The notes under the pieces are model-generated. The model was not told the origin of the DNA. It saw nothing but the letters and a program-made list of their open reading frames with translations, and ran no database searches. From positions 84,802 through 143,514 of the forward strand of contig JAAFIH010000006.1 of assembly GCA_013297755.1 (NCBI GenBank): 58,713 nt of DNA, written 5' to 3'. Shown one piece after another: positions 43,648 through 52,554 of the stretch. The position numbers were made by a program, and so were the translations under genes. This DNA is from Cytophagales bacterium (lineage in GTDB: Bacteria > Bacteroidota > Bacteroidia > Cytophagales > UBA9547). Numbering within the stretch: position 1 is the stretch's first letter; the number at the start of each line of letters is the position of its first letter.

Positions 43648-44631
43648 TTGAAAAATGCAATTTTTAAGAAAGTAAACTGGTTTTATTCATTATTTTCGAT
43701 TGATTTTTATTTGGCGGTAACACAACAAAAATTAGTTTTACCATTTTACCACTGCGTTACTAGTCAACCCAAGCCCCATCTCAAACATTTGGGTTATTAT
43801 CGTTCAAATGAAGCATTTAATAATGATATAAATTTCTTCAACAATCACTTTCAAAGTATTGAAATTAAGAAAATACAATATAATAATATACAGCAAAAGA
43901 CCTTTCATATTAGTTTTGATGATGGACTTTCAGAAGTTTACTCTGAAGCAGTACCATTACTACTAAAACATAAAACGCATGCTACTTTATTTATAAATTC
44001 TGATTTTATAGATAATATAGCTATGTTTTATAGGCACAAAATCAGTTTGTTAATAGATGAGATTTCTAATTCAACCTCAAATCTATCTAAAATTGTAACT
44101 TTTTTTGATTGTGAAAAGCAAGATATTTATCAAAAAATCAACAAGTTAAATGATGAAAATCAAATCTCAGAAATTGCTAAATTATTAAAAATTGATTTTG
44201 ATTTATATTTACTGGAAAATAAACCCTATTTAACACATAAACAACTTCAAGAATTACAAAAAATGGGTTTTACAATAGGAAATCATTCAAAAAATCATCT
44301 TAATTTTAATGCCATTTCATTTGAACAACAACAATACCAATTAACAACAACAAATAGATTTTTACAAACAAATTTAAAAATCAATGAATTTTATTTTTCG
44401 TTTCCTTATGGTGATGAAAACATCAAAAACGAGTTTTTTGAATTTATGTACTCAAACCAAAATATTTTATATTCTTTTGGTATTTCTGGATTAAAAAAAG
44501 ACGACTATAGTAAACACCTTCATCGTATTCCAATGGAATATGATGGACTAACTGCTGAACAAATTATAAAATTCGAGTATTTTTATTTCTTACTAAAATC
44601 GACAGTTGGAAAAAATAAAATTAAAAGATGA
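43648..44631 (+). CDS. Polysaccharide deacetylase family protein
   Basis: The 327-aa product has the NodB-type motifs FHISFDDG (motif 1, with the DD metal and base residues) at about residue 88 and IGNHSKNH (HxxxH, metal ligands) near 212, with YYRSNEAF and FYFSFPYGDEN as later motifs. A helical insert of about 70 residues separates motifs 1 and 2. It most likely removes an N-acetyl group from a glycan or a lipid-linked sugar. There is no signal peptide. The frame begins with TTG at 43648; there is no in-frame ATG nearby. It overlaps the next gene by 4 bp (ATGA), so the pair is translationally coupled. Confidence 0.88.
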   Translation: MKNAIFKKVNWFYSLFSIDFYLAVTQQKLVLPFYHCVTSQPKPHLKHLGYYRSNEAFNNDINFFNNHFQSIEIKKIQYNNIQQKTFHISFDDGLSEVYSEAVPLLLKHKTHATLFINSDFIDNIAMFYRHKISLLIDEISNSTSNLSKIVTFFDCEKQDIYQKINKLNDENQISEIAKLLKIDFDLYLLENKPYLTHKQLQELQKMGFTIGNHSKNHLNFNAISFEQQQYQLTTTNRFLQTNLKINEFYFSFPYGDENIKNEFFEFMYSNQNILYSFGISGLKKDDYSKHLHRIPMEYDGLTAEQIIKFEYFYFLLKSTVGKNKIKR

Positions 44632-45398
44632 TAAAGAAATTATATAAAAAACTTGTTTCTGAAAGAAAACGTAATAAAATATTAGATTATATCAGAAAAA
44701 TAAAAGCCATTTTTTTGAAAGGTAATCAGTTTTATTGTGTATGTTGCAATAAATCTTTTCGATTATTTTTGAGTAAAAGTAATGGAATAGAAACAAGAAA
44801 TCATGCCATTTGTCCCAATTGTGGCTCACTTGAACGCACAAGATTGCTTTATTATTATCTCAAAAACGAAACACAAATTTTTACTAATCAACCATTTGTA
44901 TTACATATTGCTCCAGAAAATAATTTAAAAAACCATTTCTATAATAATCCTAATTACTTTGATGTTGATATTAACCCAGATTTGGCTACTTATCAGATGG
45001 ATATTACAAAAACAACTTATCTTGATAATACTTTTGATTACATCATTTGTTCGCATGTATTAGGTCATATAAAAAACGAAAAAAAAGCCATTGAAGAGCT
45101 TTACAGAATTTTAAAAATAGGTGGCACACTTATTACGTTAACCTTATTAAATCTAAAGGCTGAAAACACACTTGAAAATTCAAATTTAAAATCTGAAACT
45201 CAAAAACTTGAAAATTATGGAGAAAAAGATTTAGAGCGTTTGCATGGCAAAGATTTTATAAAGCGACTAGAGCAACCTAATGTTTTTGTAGAAGAAATTG
45301 ACTATACTACTCGTTTTACTGAAATAGAAAAAAATAAATTTGCTTTAGGTAATGGTAAACGTGAACTAATTTTTAAGTCAATCAAAAATAATAAATAA
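44628..45398 (+). CDS. SAM-dependent methyltransferase with N-terminal zinc-ribbon-like motif
   Basis: The 256-aa product opens with a basic stretch and CVCC ... CPNC (about residues 38-65), the spacing of a zinc ribbon, followed by a class I methyltransferase fold: VLHIAPENNLKNHF (modified motif I), YQMDITKTTYLDNTFDYIICSHVLGHI (motifs II-III) and YRILKIGGTLITLT. Proteins with this zinc-ribbon plus methyltransferase layout occur in surface-polysaccharide loci. Overlap with the deacetylase gene supports a joint role in modifying a glycan, which is inference. Confidence 0.86.
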   Translation: MIKKLYKKLVSERKRNKILDYIRKIKAIFLKGNQFYCVCCNKSFRLFLSKSNGIETRNHAICPNCGSLERTRLLYYYLKNETQIFTNQPFVLHIAPENNLKNHFYNNPNYFDVDINPDLATYQMDITKTTYLDNTFDYIICSHVLGHIKNEKKAIEELYRILKIGGTLITLTLLNLKAENTLENSNLKSETQKLENYGEKDLERLHGKDFIKRLEQPNVFVEEIDYTTRFTEIEKNKFALGNGKRELIFKSIKNNK

Positions 45399-45823
45399 AG
45401 AGCCAAGCCACTTAATATTACAATAATTAAAATTATTTTTTATTCAAAATTTGTTTTTTATTTCTAACATTTTAAATATCAAAATCAGAATTTAATTTTC
45501 AAAGTTGTAATTTCTAGATTTTTCAATTTTTTTGTCTTTTATTTATGAAATAGTATTTTATTAATCTTTTAAACAAAGTCATTTTTATTTCCCAAAAAGT
45601 CTCTTTTTAAAAACATAGTATTATTACTCCTATAAATATAATCACTGAAAAAGATGCTAGGCTATATTTTTTTAAATATAATAATTTCCAAAAATCTTCA
45701 TTTTATTGACTCCTTCATTTGAGGCCAAAAAAAGTTTTAAGCTAAGCATTCAGGCTGAATTAAGATTTTTTAAAAAAAATAATTTTAAAGGAAAGTACAA
45801 ATAAATAGACTAACCTCAAAATC
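45399..45823. other. 425-bp AT-rich gap between convergent genes
   Basis: Contains one weak terminator-like hairpin, AATAATT-AA-AATTATT followed by T-run (45422-45437), just after the methyltransferase stop, and a TTCAG/CTGAA mini-hairpin near 45751. Otherwise nothing: no frame with plausible coding use and no repeat shared with the rest of the window. Confidence 0.6.
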
Positions 45824-46735
45824 TTACTCATGTCCGCCAGATTTGAGCATTTTCCTTGCATGAAAAATTGCAGGTAATATGGCTTCTAATGATTCTTGAG
45901 CACCTTTGGTGCTACCAGGCAGAGTAATAATTGTAGTATTAGCAATTGTGCCTACAACACTTCTCGAGAACATTGCCAATGGAGTTCGTTGTTGCCCATG
46001 GTGTCTCATGGCTTCGGCTATACCTGGTGCAGAGCGTTCGATAATTTCTTCAACAGCAGTTACAGTGTTATCTCTAGGGCTTAGACCAGTGCCACCAGTT
46101 GTAAAAACGTATGCTATATCTTGCAACACCCATTCTTTTATTGTTTGTTGTATAGTGTTTTTATCATCTGGAATAACTTTGTAAGTAATATTTTCGATAT
46201 TCTGCAAAGCCAGCATTTCTTTTATTTTTATGCCAGAATTATCTTGTCTTGTACCATTAAAAGTAGAATCAGAACAAACCAAAACTGCACAATTTGGCGG
46301 TGTATTAAAATACTTTTTATCAGATTTGCCACCTTTTTTTTCTATCAATTTTATTTCTCCTATTACCAGTTCTTTGTCCACAGGCTTTAGCATATCATAA
46401 ATAGTAAGGGCTGCTACTGACACTCCAGTAAGGGCTTCCATCTCTATACCTGTTCTTCCTATAAATTTCAAAGTAGATTTAATCGATATTCTTGCAGGAT
46501 TATGATTTATCTCAAAATCCATATCCATACTATCGATACCCACTGGATGGCAATGAGGTAATAATTGGTCTGTTTTTTTGGCAGCAAAAAATCCTGCCGA
46601 ACGGGCAAATTCAAAAATATTTCCTTTTGGAATTTCATTATTTTCAATCAATACTAGTGTTTCCTTAGTACAAAAAATTGTAGCAGTGGCAGTTGCTATT
46701 CTCAGTGAACTAATTTTGGATGTAATATCACGCAT
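45824..46735 (-). CDS. moaCB: Bifunctional molybdenum cofactor protein MoaC-MoaB fusion
   Basis: The 303-aa product joins MoaC (residues 1 to about 140) and MoaB/MogA (about 147-300). MoaC marks are AAKKTDQLLPHCHP and TGIEMEALTGVSVAALTIYDM with the catalytic lysine; the MoaB part shows VLVCSDSTFNG, FTTGGTGLSPRD and ITLPGSTKGAQES. MoaC makes cyclic pyranopterin monophosphate with MoaA; MoaB/MogA-type domains adenylylate molybdopterin. The fusion is common in Bacteroidota. No other cofactor gene lies in the window, so it is an orphan here; the rest of the pathway would be elsewhere. Confidence 0.95.
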   Translation of the reverse strand: MRDITSKISSLRIATATATIFCTKETLVLIENNEIPKGNIFEFARSAGFFAAKKTDQLLPHCHPVGIDSMDMDFEINHNPARISIKSTLKFIGRTGIEMEALTGVSVAALTIYDMLKPVDKELVIGEIKLIEKKGGKSDKKYFNTPPNCAVLVCSDSTFNGTRQDNSGIKIKEMLALQNIENITYKVIPDDKNTIQQTIKEWVLQDIAYVFTTGGTGLSPRDNTVTAVEEIIERSAPGIAEAMRHHGQQRTPLAMFSRSVVGTIANTTIITLPGSTKGAQESLEAILPAIFHARKMLKSGGHE

Positions 46736-46935
46736 TATCCATTATATAAAATTTGTTTTTTTATTACCAACATAACTAAACCAGATGGTAGAATTATGAA
46801 AACAATATAAATTTAAGATTTTAAAAAAGCATAAAATTTCGTAAAAAGTAAATTTATGCGTAAAATAACAAAATGTATGATTTAAAATAAACTATTATTT
46901 TAAAATATTGAAGTCATACTTATAAATTTTGAATT

Positions 46936-47445
46936 TTATTTACTTGGCTTGTAAGTGGCCTCAAAATCTTGCCAAGATTGTCGTTTGAACACATCTTCGC
47001 CATAAAATTTGATAATTTTGTCGAAAGTAGGCACATCTAAATAGCCAGGAACTGGCGATAACATTTCAAAATTTTCGTCTAAATATACTGTTGTTGGGTA
47101 AGAGGTAACCTGAAAAATTTGCCCTGCCAATTCTCTTTCGCTCATTCTTTTTCCTTTATATTCAAATGTTTTCATGCTTTCGGCATCTAATTTTACAGCA
47201 TAATATTTTTTATTGACATAATCAGCCATTTTTTGGTTACTAAATGTAGAGGCATCCATTTTTTTGCACCATCCACACCAATCAGTGTATACATCTATAA
47301 AAATTTTACGTTTCGATTTTTTTGATTCTTCCAGTGCTTGTTCAAAACTTATCCAATTGATGGGCGATTTTTCGGCTGGTTTAAAACCCATTAAAAAACA
47401 AACGAATATAGCTACTACGATTGATTTAGATATTGTAATTTTCAT
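46936..47445 (-). CDS. Secreted thioredoxin-family (Thioredoxin_7-like) protein
   Basis: The 169-aa product has an N-terminal signal or anchor (1-22, VCFLMGFKPAEK) and a thioredoxin-like domain with DWCGWCKKMD active site near residue 57, as in DsbD-terminal-type or DUF255-like thioredoxins, a SYPTTVYLD cis-Pro loop and an insert (TFEYKGKRMSERELAGQ) between them. It probably works in periplasmic disulphide reduction or cytochrome maturation. It is 28 bp downstream of the permease-DtxR gene on the same strand, so the two may be co-transcribed. Confidence 0.9.
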   Translation of the reverse strand: MKITISKSIVVAIFVCFLMGFKPAEKSPINWISFEQALEESKKSKRKIFIDVYTDWCGWCKKMDASTFSNQKMADYVNKKYYAVKLDAESMKTFEYKGKRMSERELAGQIFQVTSYPTTVYLDENFEMLSPVPGYLDVPTFDKIIKFYGEDVFKRQSWQDFEATYKPSK

Positions 47446-47473
47446 TTTTTAGTAATATTATGATAGTTAAAGT

Positions 47474-48946
47474 TTAAATTTTTACGTTTATTTTTTCGGC
47501 ATCAACAATGTTTATTTCTACCTCAGCTTGATTTACTCGTATTGTAACGGATTGCGTGCCAATTTGTTGTACTACAAAGTTAGTATGAGGCAAAATTCCT
47601 AATTTCCACAATTCTTTCAAAGCATCTGTTTGTTTTTCTGATATAATTCCAGACTGGCCTACGCTTAATTGGGTAAGTTTTGAACTTGTATATTTTATTT
47701 TTGGGATTGGCGAGCCATGTGGGTCGTTGGATGGATAGCCTAAGTCTTTTTCGATTTTATCTACAAAATGCCGAGGAAGCAGATGTTCGAGCGCTTCTGC
47801 AGATTCGTGAATTTTATCCATTGGTACATTCATTTGATTGACCAAGTAACTTTCCCAAACCCTGTGGGCACGAATCAAAATATCGGCCTCGTGGATTCCA
47901 CTTGATGTAAGTTTGACAATATTTTTGGTGTAATTTATATGTTTGTGGTATTTCAAATGCAATAAATGCAATCTTAACAAACCATTAGATACAAAATTGG
48001 CTTCAAATTTTATTTGTTCAAAAGTAAGATTATTTAATACATTGTTTTTATAAATATACTTTAATAAATCTTGTTGTTGAATGACGTATTTTTTTCTTAA
48101 TTTCATTAAATATCTTACTATAACGCCACGTTTTGGAGAAAAAAGCAACGAAACACCAAACAAAAAAGCCCCCGTAAGTGTCATGGCTGGGCCTGGTGTG
48201 GTTTCATAGGATGCTGCTATTAAAAAACCAAAAGTTGCCGACACAAAACCTATAATTCCAGATAAAATAACCATTTTTTTGAGCTTATCAGTAAGTAAAT
48301 AAGCCGTAGATGCAGGTATGATAAGCATAGCTACTACCAAAATTACCCCTACTGATTGCAACGAAGCAACTATAGTAAGCGATAACAAAAACATTAAAAA
48401 ATAATGCACCACTGCCACAGATATACCAATAGTGAGAGCAATAAGTGGGTCGAAAGTAGTAATAAAAAAGTATTTAAAAAATAAAAAGATACTAGCAACT
48501 ACATAAATTCCAATGATACCAGTGAGCCACAAATCGGCATCGGAAACACCCAAAACATTACCAAAAAGAAAATCTTTCATATCAAGGTGTATGCCTTGTT
48601 TTTTGGTAAGCCAAGATATTCCTATAATGCCAAGTGCAAACATGGCCGTGAATACAATTCCAATGGATGCATCGTCTTTGGTAATAGAATTGTGTTGAAT
48701 CCAAGTAATAAGAGCAGAAGTAAGCAACCCTGCCAACACCGCTCCAGCAAAAATAGCCAAAGGATTATGGCCAAAAAGCATAAATCCAACGACTACGCCA
48801 GGCAAAATAGCATGCGAAAGTGCATCGCCAATCAAGGCCATACGCCTGAGGATAACAAAACAACCCAAAATACCGCAAGTAATTCCTACTACTGAGGCAG
48901 CAATGAGGGCTCTGATGGCATAGTCGTAATGTAATATTTCAAACAT
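47474..48946 (-). CDS. Metal ABC transporter permease fused to a DtxR/MntR-like regulator
   Basis: The 490-aa product has an ABC-3 (zinc/manganese-type) permease at residues 1 to about 270 with eight to nine membrane segments (RRMALIGDALSHAILPGVV, ASLQSVGVILVVAMLIIPA), followed by a cytoplasmic part resembling DtxR/MntR: a winged-helix-like segment (about 290-345), the dimerisation/metal-binding helices with HRVWESYL...VPMDKIHESAEALEH and LGYPSNDPHGSPIP (350-425), and a FeoA/SH3-like tail (430-490). The metal ligand positions (His, Glu, Glu, His) appear retained. The fusion suggests that the permease senses cytosolic metal directly. No ATPase or binding-protein gene adjoins. Metal is likely Mn, Fe or Zn; which cannot be told. 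Confidence 0.93.
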   Translation of the reverse strand: MFEILHYDYAIRALIAASVVGITCGILGCFVILRRMALIGDALSHAILPGVVVGFMLFGHNPLAIFAGAVLAGLLTSALITWIQHNSITKDDASIGIVFTAMFALGIIGISWLTKKQGIHLDMKDFLFGNVLGVSDADLWLTGIIGIYVVASIFLFFKYFFITTFDPLIALTIGISVAVVHYFLMFLLSLTIVASLQSVGVILVVAMLIIPASTAYLLTDKLKKMVILSGIIGFVSATFGFLIAASYETTPGPAMTLTGAFLFGVSLLFSPKRGVIVRYLMKLRKKYVIQQQDLLKYIYKNNVLNNLTFEQIKFEANFVSNGLLRLHLLHLKYHKHINYTKNIVKLTSSGIHEADILIRAHRVWESYLVNQMNVPMDKIHESAEALEHLLPRHFVDKIEKDLGYPSNDPHGSPIPKIKYTSSKLTQLSVGQSGIISEKQTDALKELWKLGILPHTNFVVQQIGTQSVTIRVNQAEVEINIVDAEKINVKI

Positions 48947-49087
48947 AAAGTAAAGTTAATAAAAATTTGGAATTTCTATCCATTTGACAATTTATTTTGT
49001 GAAACAAAACCTAAATTAATAAATAACACAGTTTTAATCAATTCAAAATGTGTTTTTTAAAAGTATATTAGTGTTTTTTTAATAATT

Positions 49088-50239
49088 TTGAGTACATTTA
49101 CTCAAAATCTTATTTGTTTGTATCAAATTGCTGTTGTTGGTGGTGGACTTTCTGGCCTTAGTTTTGCTATATTAATGGCTCGAAAAGGCTATTCTGTTAT
49201 CCTTTTTGAAAAAGAAACTTACCCTTTGCATCGTGTTTGTGGAGAGTATATTAGCCTCGAAAGTTTAGATTTTATTACTCAACTTGGCATTTCTATTGAT
49301 GCTCTGAAAATACCAATAATCAAAAAAATAGGTATCAGCTCGCCCAGTGGCACTTATTTGAGCCAATCATTACCTTTGGGTGGGTTTGGTATTAGTCGTT
49401 ATTTATTAGACTATTCTTTAGCAAAGATTGCCACAAAAGAAGGAGTAACATTGCTCGAAAAAACACCCGTAAACGATGTAATATTTCATAACAATTTTTT
49501 TGAAATTGATACTTCTAATCAAAAATATAAGGCCAACATTTGTGTAGGTGCTTTTGGCAAACGCTCAAACCTAGATGTAAGATTTAATAGAAATTTTATC
49601 ATAAATCCAGCCAAAAGTAAACGAAATTTTATAGGTGTAAAATACCATCTAAAATTGCCTTTTGACAACGATTTGATAGAATTACACAATTTTGAAGATG
49701 GATATTGTGGCATATCAAGAGTCGAAAACGACATCACTTGTATGTGTTATATCACCACTGCTGAAAATCTAAAAAAATATGGCACTATTGAAAATATGGA
49801 AAAAAACGTGCTTTTCAAAAACGAATTTTTAAGAAAATATTTTACCACAGCTACATTTTTATTTGCCAAACCAGTAACTATTGCTCAAATAAATTTTTCA
49901 GAAAAAACTTTGGTTCAAAATCATATCTTATTTTGTGGCGATAGTGCAGGGCTGATAGCTCCACTTTGTGGCAATGGTATGAGTATGGCCATGCACGCTG
50001 CCACCTTGCTAGCTAGCGAAGTTGATTTTTATTTCAAAAATGATTTTAATAGAGCCATTTTAGAAAAAAATTACCAATCTGTTTGGAGAAAAAACTTCAA
50101 AACCAGATTATTTGTTGGACGTTGGATTCAGTACATGTTTGGTAAGATTTTTATTACAAATATAGTAGTTGGAGTTTTAAAATATTTCCCTAAAATAGTA
50201 ACTTTAATTATAAAAAATACTCATGGAAAGCCATTCTGA
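49088..50239 (+). CDS. FAD-dependent oxidoreductase (geranylgeranyl reductase-like family)
   Basis: The product of up to 383 aa has the Rossmann motif AVVGGGLSGLSFAILMARKG, the substrate-side HRVCGEYIS, and the late FCGDSAGLIAPLCGNGMSMAM flavin motif of the geranylgeranyl reductase/FixC-like group. There is no ATG before the Rossmann motif. The frame opens with TTG at 49088; a second TTG at 49118 would give MYQIAVVGGG, a more usual distance to the motif. A TAATTTTG at 49084-49091 matches the Bacteroidota -7 consensus (TAnnTTTG) and would favour the later start. Related oxidoreductases occur with type III polyketide synthases or flexirubin genes, but none is in the window. Confidence 0.88.
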   Translation: MSTFTQNLICLYQIAVVGGGLSGLSFAILMARKGYSVILFEKETYPLHRVCGEYISLESLDFITQLGISIDALKIPIIKKIGISSPSGTYLSQSLPLGGFGISRYLLDYSLAKIATKEGVTLLEKTPVNDVIFHNNFFEIDTSNQKYKANICVGAFGKRSNLDVRFNRNFIINPAKSKRNFIGVKYHLKLPFDNDLIELHNFEDGYCGISRVENDITCMCYITTAENLKKYGTIENMEKNVLFKNEFLRKYFTTATFLFAKPVTIAQINFSEKTLVQNHILFCGDSAGLIAPLCGNGMSMAMHAATLLASEVDFYFKNDFNRAILEKNYQSVWRKNFKTRLFVGRWIQYMFGKIFITNIVVGVLKYFPKIVTLIIKNTHGKPF

Positions 50240-50283
50240 TTGGTTTTATAAAAAGTAAACATATTTCTATATCAAACAAAAAA

Positions 50284-50308
50284 TTACCCTCAAAGAATTT
50301 GAGGGTAA
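50284..50308. terminator. Bidirectional terminator between the oxidoreductase and etfA genes
   Basis: A perfect 11-bp stem TTACCCTCAAA/TTTGAGGGTAA with a GAA loop between two convergent genes. Confidence 0.85.
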
Positions 50309-50370
50309 TAAATATTAGTTTACAAAGCAAAATAATATTAGTACAAATTTAAGATTCAATCAAAGTATAT

Positions 50371-51318
50371 TTATCTATAATTTTTTGCTGCTAAAGTAAG
50401 TTTTGGCAATATATCAAAGGCATCGCCTACTATACCATAGTCGGCTGCTTTGAAAAAAGGAGCTTCAGGATCAGTATTGATTGCAACCAATATTTTTGAA
50501 GAATTGACACCTGCCAAATGTTGAATGGCCCCAGAAATACCAACTGCGAAATATATATTTGGAGCTACTTTTACGCCCGTTTGGCCCACATGCTCGTGGT
50601 GAGGTCGCCAATCCATATCAGATACTGGTTTAGAGCAGCCTGTGGCAGCACCCAGGGCTTTTGCCAAATTTTCGATCAAGTGCCAGTTTTCTGGCCCTTT
50701 GAGTCCACGACCACCAGAAACTACAATTTCTGCATCAGTTAGTAATATATCGCCTTTAGTTTTATTCGTTTCCGTAATTTTTAAATGATTAGTACTAATA
50801 TCTTCTTTATAAGTCTCTACACTAGCAATATCGCTAGTTGGTTGCGTAGAAATGGCATTTTTTCGCAAAACAAGTACTTTTTTGGCTTGTTTTATTTCTA
50901 CTTTTGCAAAAGCCTTGCCAGTATATATGCTTCGTTTTACACTGAAACCATTAGCAGTATCAGGTATTTCGACCACATTGTTTACAATAGCTGCATCAAT
51001 TTTGATGGCCACAGATGCTGCCACAGCATCAGCCATGATAGATTTTGGGAATATGACTGTAGAGGCATTATTCTTGGTAGCAATATTTGCAACTAAAGTA
51101 GCAATATTCTTACTAATAGATACATCTGTATCAACATAAATTAATGTAGAAATACCATAGTTGCCAATCAAAGCTAGTTTGGTCACATCTGCTTTGCCAA
51201 TAGCAATGGCCAAAGCTGAGTCTCCCATTTTTTTGGCTAATTCAGCTGCCATTTGAGCAACTTCTAAAGATGTTTTTTTGATGTCTCCATCAGCGATTTC
51301 AATATAAGAAAGTATCAT
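50371..51318 (-). CDS. etfA: Electron transfer flavoprotein subunit alpha
   Basis: The 315-aa product has the ETF alpha N-terminal domain and the C-terminal FAD domain (about 195-310) with GGRGLKGPENW, SDMDWRPHHEHVGQTG, YFAVGISGAIQHLAG and INTDPEAPFFKAADYGIVGD. With EtfB it carries electrons from acyl-CoA dehydrogenases to the quinone pool. etfB is upstream on the same strand but 216 bp away, a wide gap for a pair that is often a few bases apart. Confidence 0.96.
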   Translation of the reverse strand: MILSYIEIADGDIKKTSLEVAQMAAELAKKMGDSALAIAIGKADVTKLALIGNYGISTLIYVDTDVSISKNIATLVANIATKNNASTVIFPKSIMADAVAASVAIKIDAAIVNNVVEIPDTANGFSVKRSIYTGKAFAKVEIKQAKKVLVLRKNAISTQPTSDIASVETYKEDISTNHLKITETNKTKGDILLTDAEIVVSGGRGLKGPENWHLIENLAKALGAATGCSKPVSDMDWRPHHEHVGQTGVKVAPNIYFAVGISGAIQHLAGVNSSKILVAINTDPEAPFFKAADYGIVGDAFDILPKLTLAAKNYR

Positions 51319-51508
51319 TTTATTTATTTATTAATAGTAATAATATTTTTTTTTATAACAAAATAAACCAAGAAATCATGTCAAATTTAGTAATTATTAT
51401 AAATAACTTTCAAAAATATTAACCCAATTAATTTATTTTAATATGCCAAAGACTCAATGACAAAATGCTTTTAAATGTTTAACAGTTTGATTATACAGAA
51501 GAAAATTC

Positions 51509-51536
51509 ATAACTTATAACTTATAACCTATAACTT
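51509..51536 (-). repeat. Heptamer repeat at the etfB stop codon
   Basis: Four 7-bp units (ATAACTT on the plus strand, one ATAACCT) overlap the TAA stop of etfB; on the coding strand they read AAGTTAT, the same unit as after phoD at 42131. The remaining etfB-etfA gap shows nothing else of note. Confidence 0.85.
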
Positions 51537-52275
51537 ACAAAACTTTTGCTTCATTTTTGAGTAATTCAAATAGTTTTTCAGGTGTAGAAGCGTCTATCAT
51601 TTTACACCCAGATTTGGCTACAGGCAAATCGTAACTCAAAGTGAGTGCTACATTTTGTGTTTCTACAGGTGCTATTACTTGATAGGGTTTCGATTTGGCC
51701 GACATGATACCACGCATATTTGGTATTTTCCATTCTGCAATAGGCTCTTGGCAACCAGCCACCAAGGGCATTTGACATTCTATAACTTCTTTTCCACCTT
51801 CAATTTCTTTGTGCATAGTAGCTATATTTCCAGTAATATCAAGTTTCATAATAGGCGAAATCACTGGAATTTGTAGCATTTCGGCCACCAATCCATGTAC
51901 CATGTTTCCATTAAAATCTATAGATTCTCGCCCCATCAAAATCAAATCATATTTGTTTTGTTTGGCAATAGCAGAAATTTGGGTAGCTACAAACATGGCA
52001 TCTAGCGGCTCTGCATCAATTCTAATGGCATCGTCTGCACCAATGGCTAGGGCTTTGCGAATGGTATTTTCGCTTTCTGCCGTTCCCACATGCAAAACTG
52101 TGATCGAGCTTCCTGCCTGTGCATCTCTTAATTCTACGGCTCTAGCAAGGGCATACTCATCGTAAGGGCCAATAATAAACTGAACATTTTGGGTATTAAA
52201 TTTTGTATTATTGTCAGTAAATGTAATTTTTGATGTAGTATCAGGCACATGTGTGATACATACTAATATTTTCAT
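51535..52275 (-). CDS. etfB: Electron transfer flavoprotein subunit beta
   Basis: The 246-aa product shows the ETF beta fold: MKILVCITHVPDTTSKI, FIIGPYDEYALARAVELRD, HVGTAESENTIRKALAIGAD, LILMGRESIDFNGNMVHG and the AMP-binding region, with the CQEPIAEWKIPNMRGIMSAK closing segment. It partners EtfA downstream. Its start lies 279 bp from the divergent MORN-repeat gene; the gap is AT-rich and no clear promoter could be fixed. Confidence 0.96.
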   Translation of the reverse strand: MKILVCITHVPDTTSKITFTDNNTKFNTQNVQFIIGPYDEYALARAVELRDAQAGSSITVLHVGTAESENTIRKALAIGADDAIRIDAEPLDAMFVATQISAIAKQNKYDLILMGRESIDFNGNMVHGLVAEMLQIPVISPIMKLDITGNIATMHKEIEGGKEVIECQMPLVAGCQEPIAEWKIPNMRGIMSAKSKPYQVIAPVETQNVALTLSYDLPVAKSGCKMIDASTPEKLFELLKNEAKVL

Positions 52276-52554
52276 AATTAATCTTATTTAAAATTTATTA
52301 CTTTTTTGAAAATCAAAACTATGCTATTATTTGATTTATCTTGATACATAAACCCATTTGAAATCAACCAATTATGCAAAATTTAATTTTATAATATATG
52401 TTAATTTTAGTTCGTTCATTATATCCTTTAATACTTGATGTAATAAAATATGTTACAATTTTTTACAATGTTTTTTTGGAAAAGGTTTAAAAAAAATCAA
52501 CATCCATAATCAACTATTAATAATTAATGTAGAACTTTGTAACATAACAAGACT

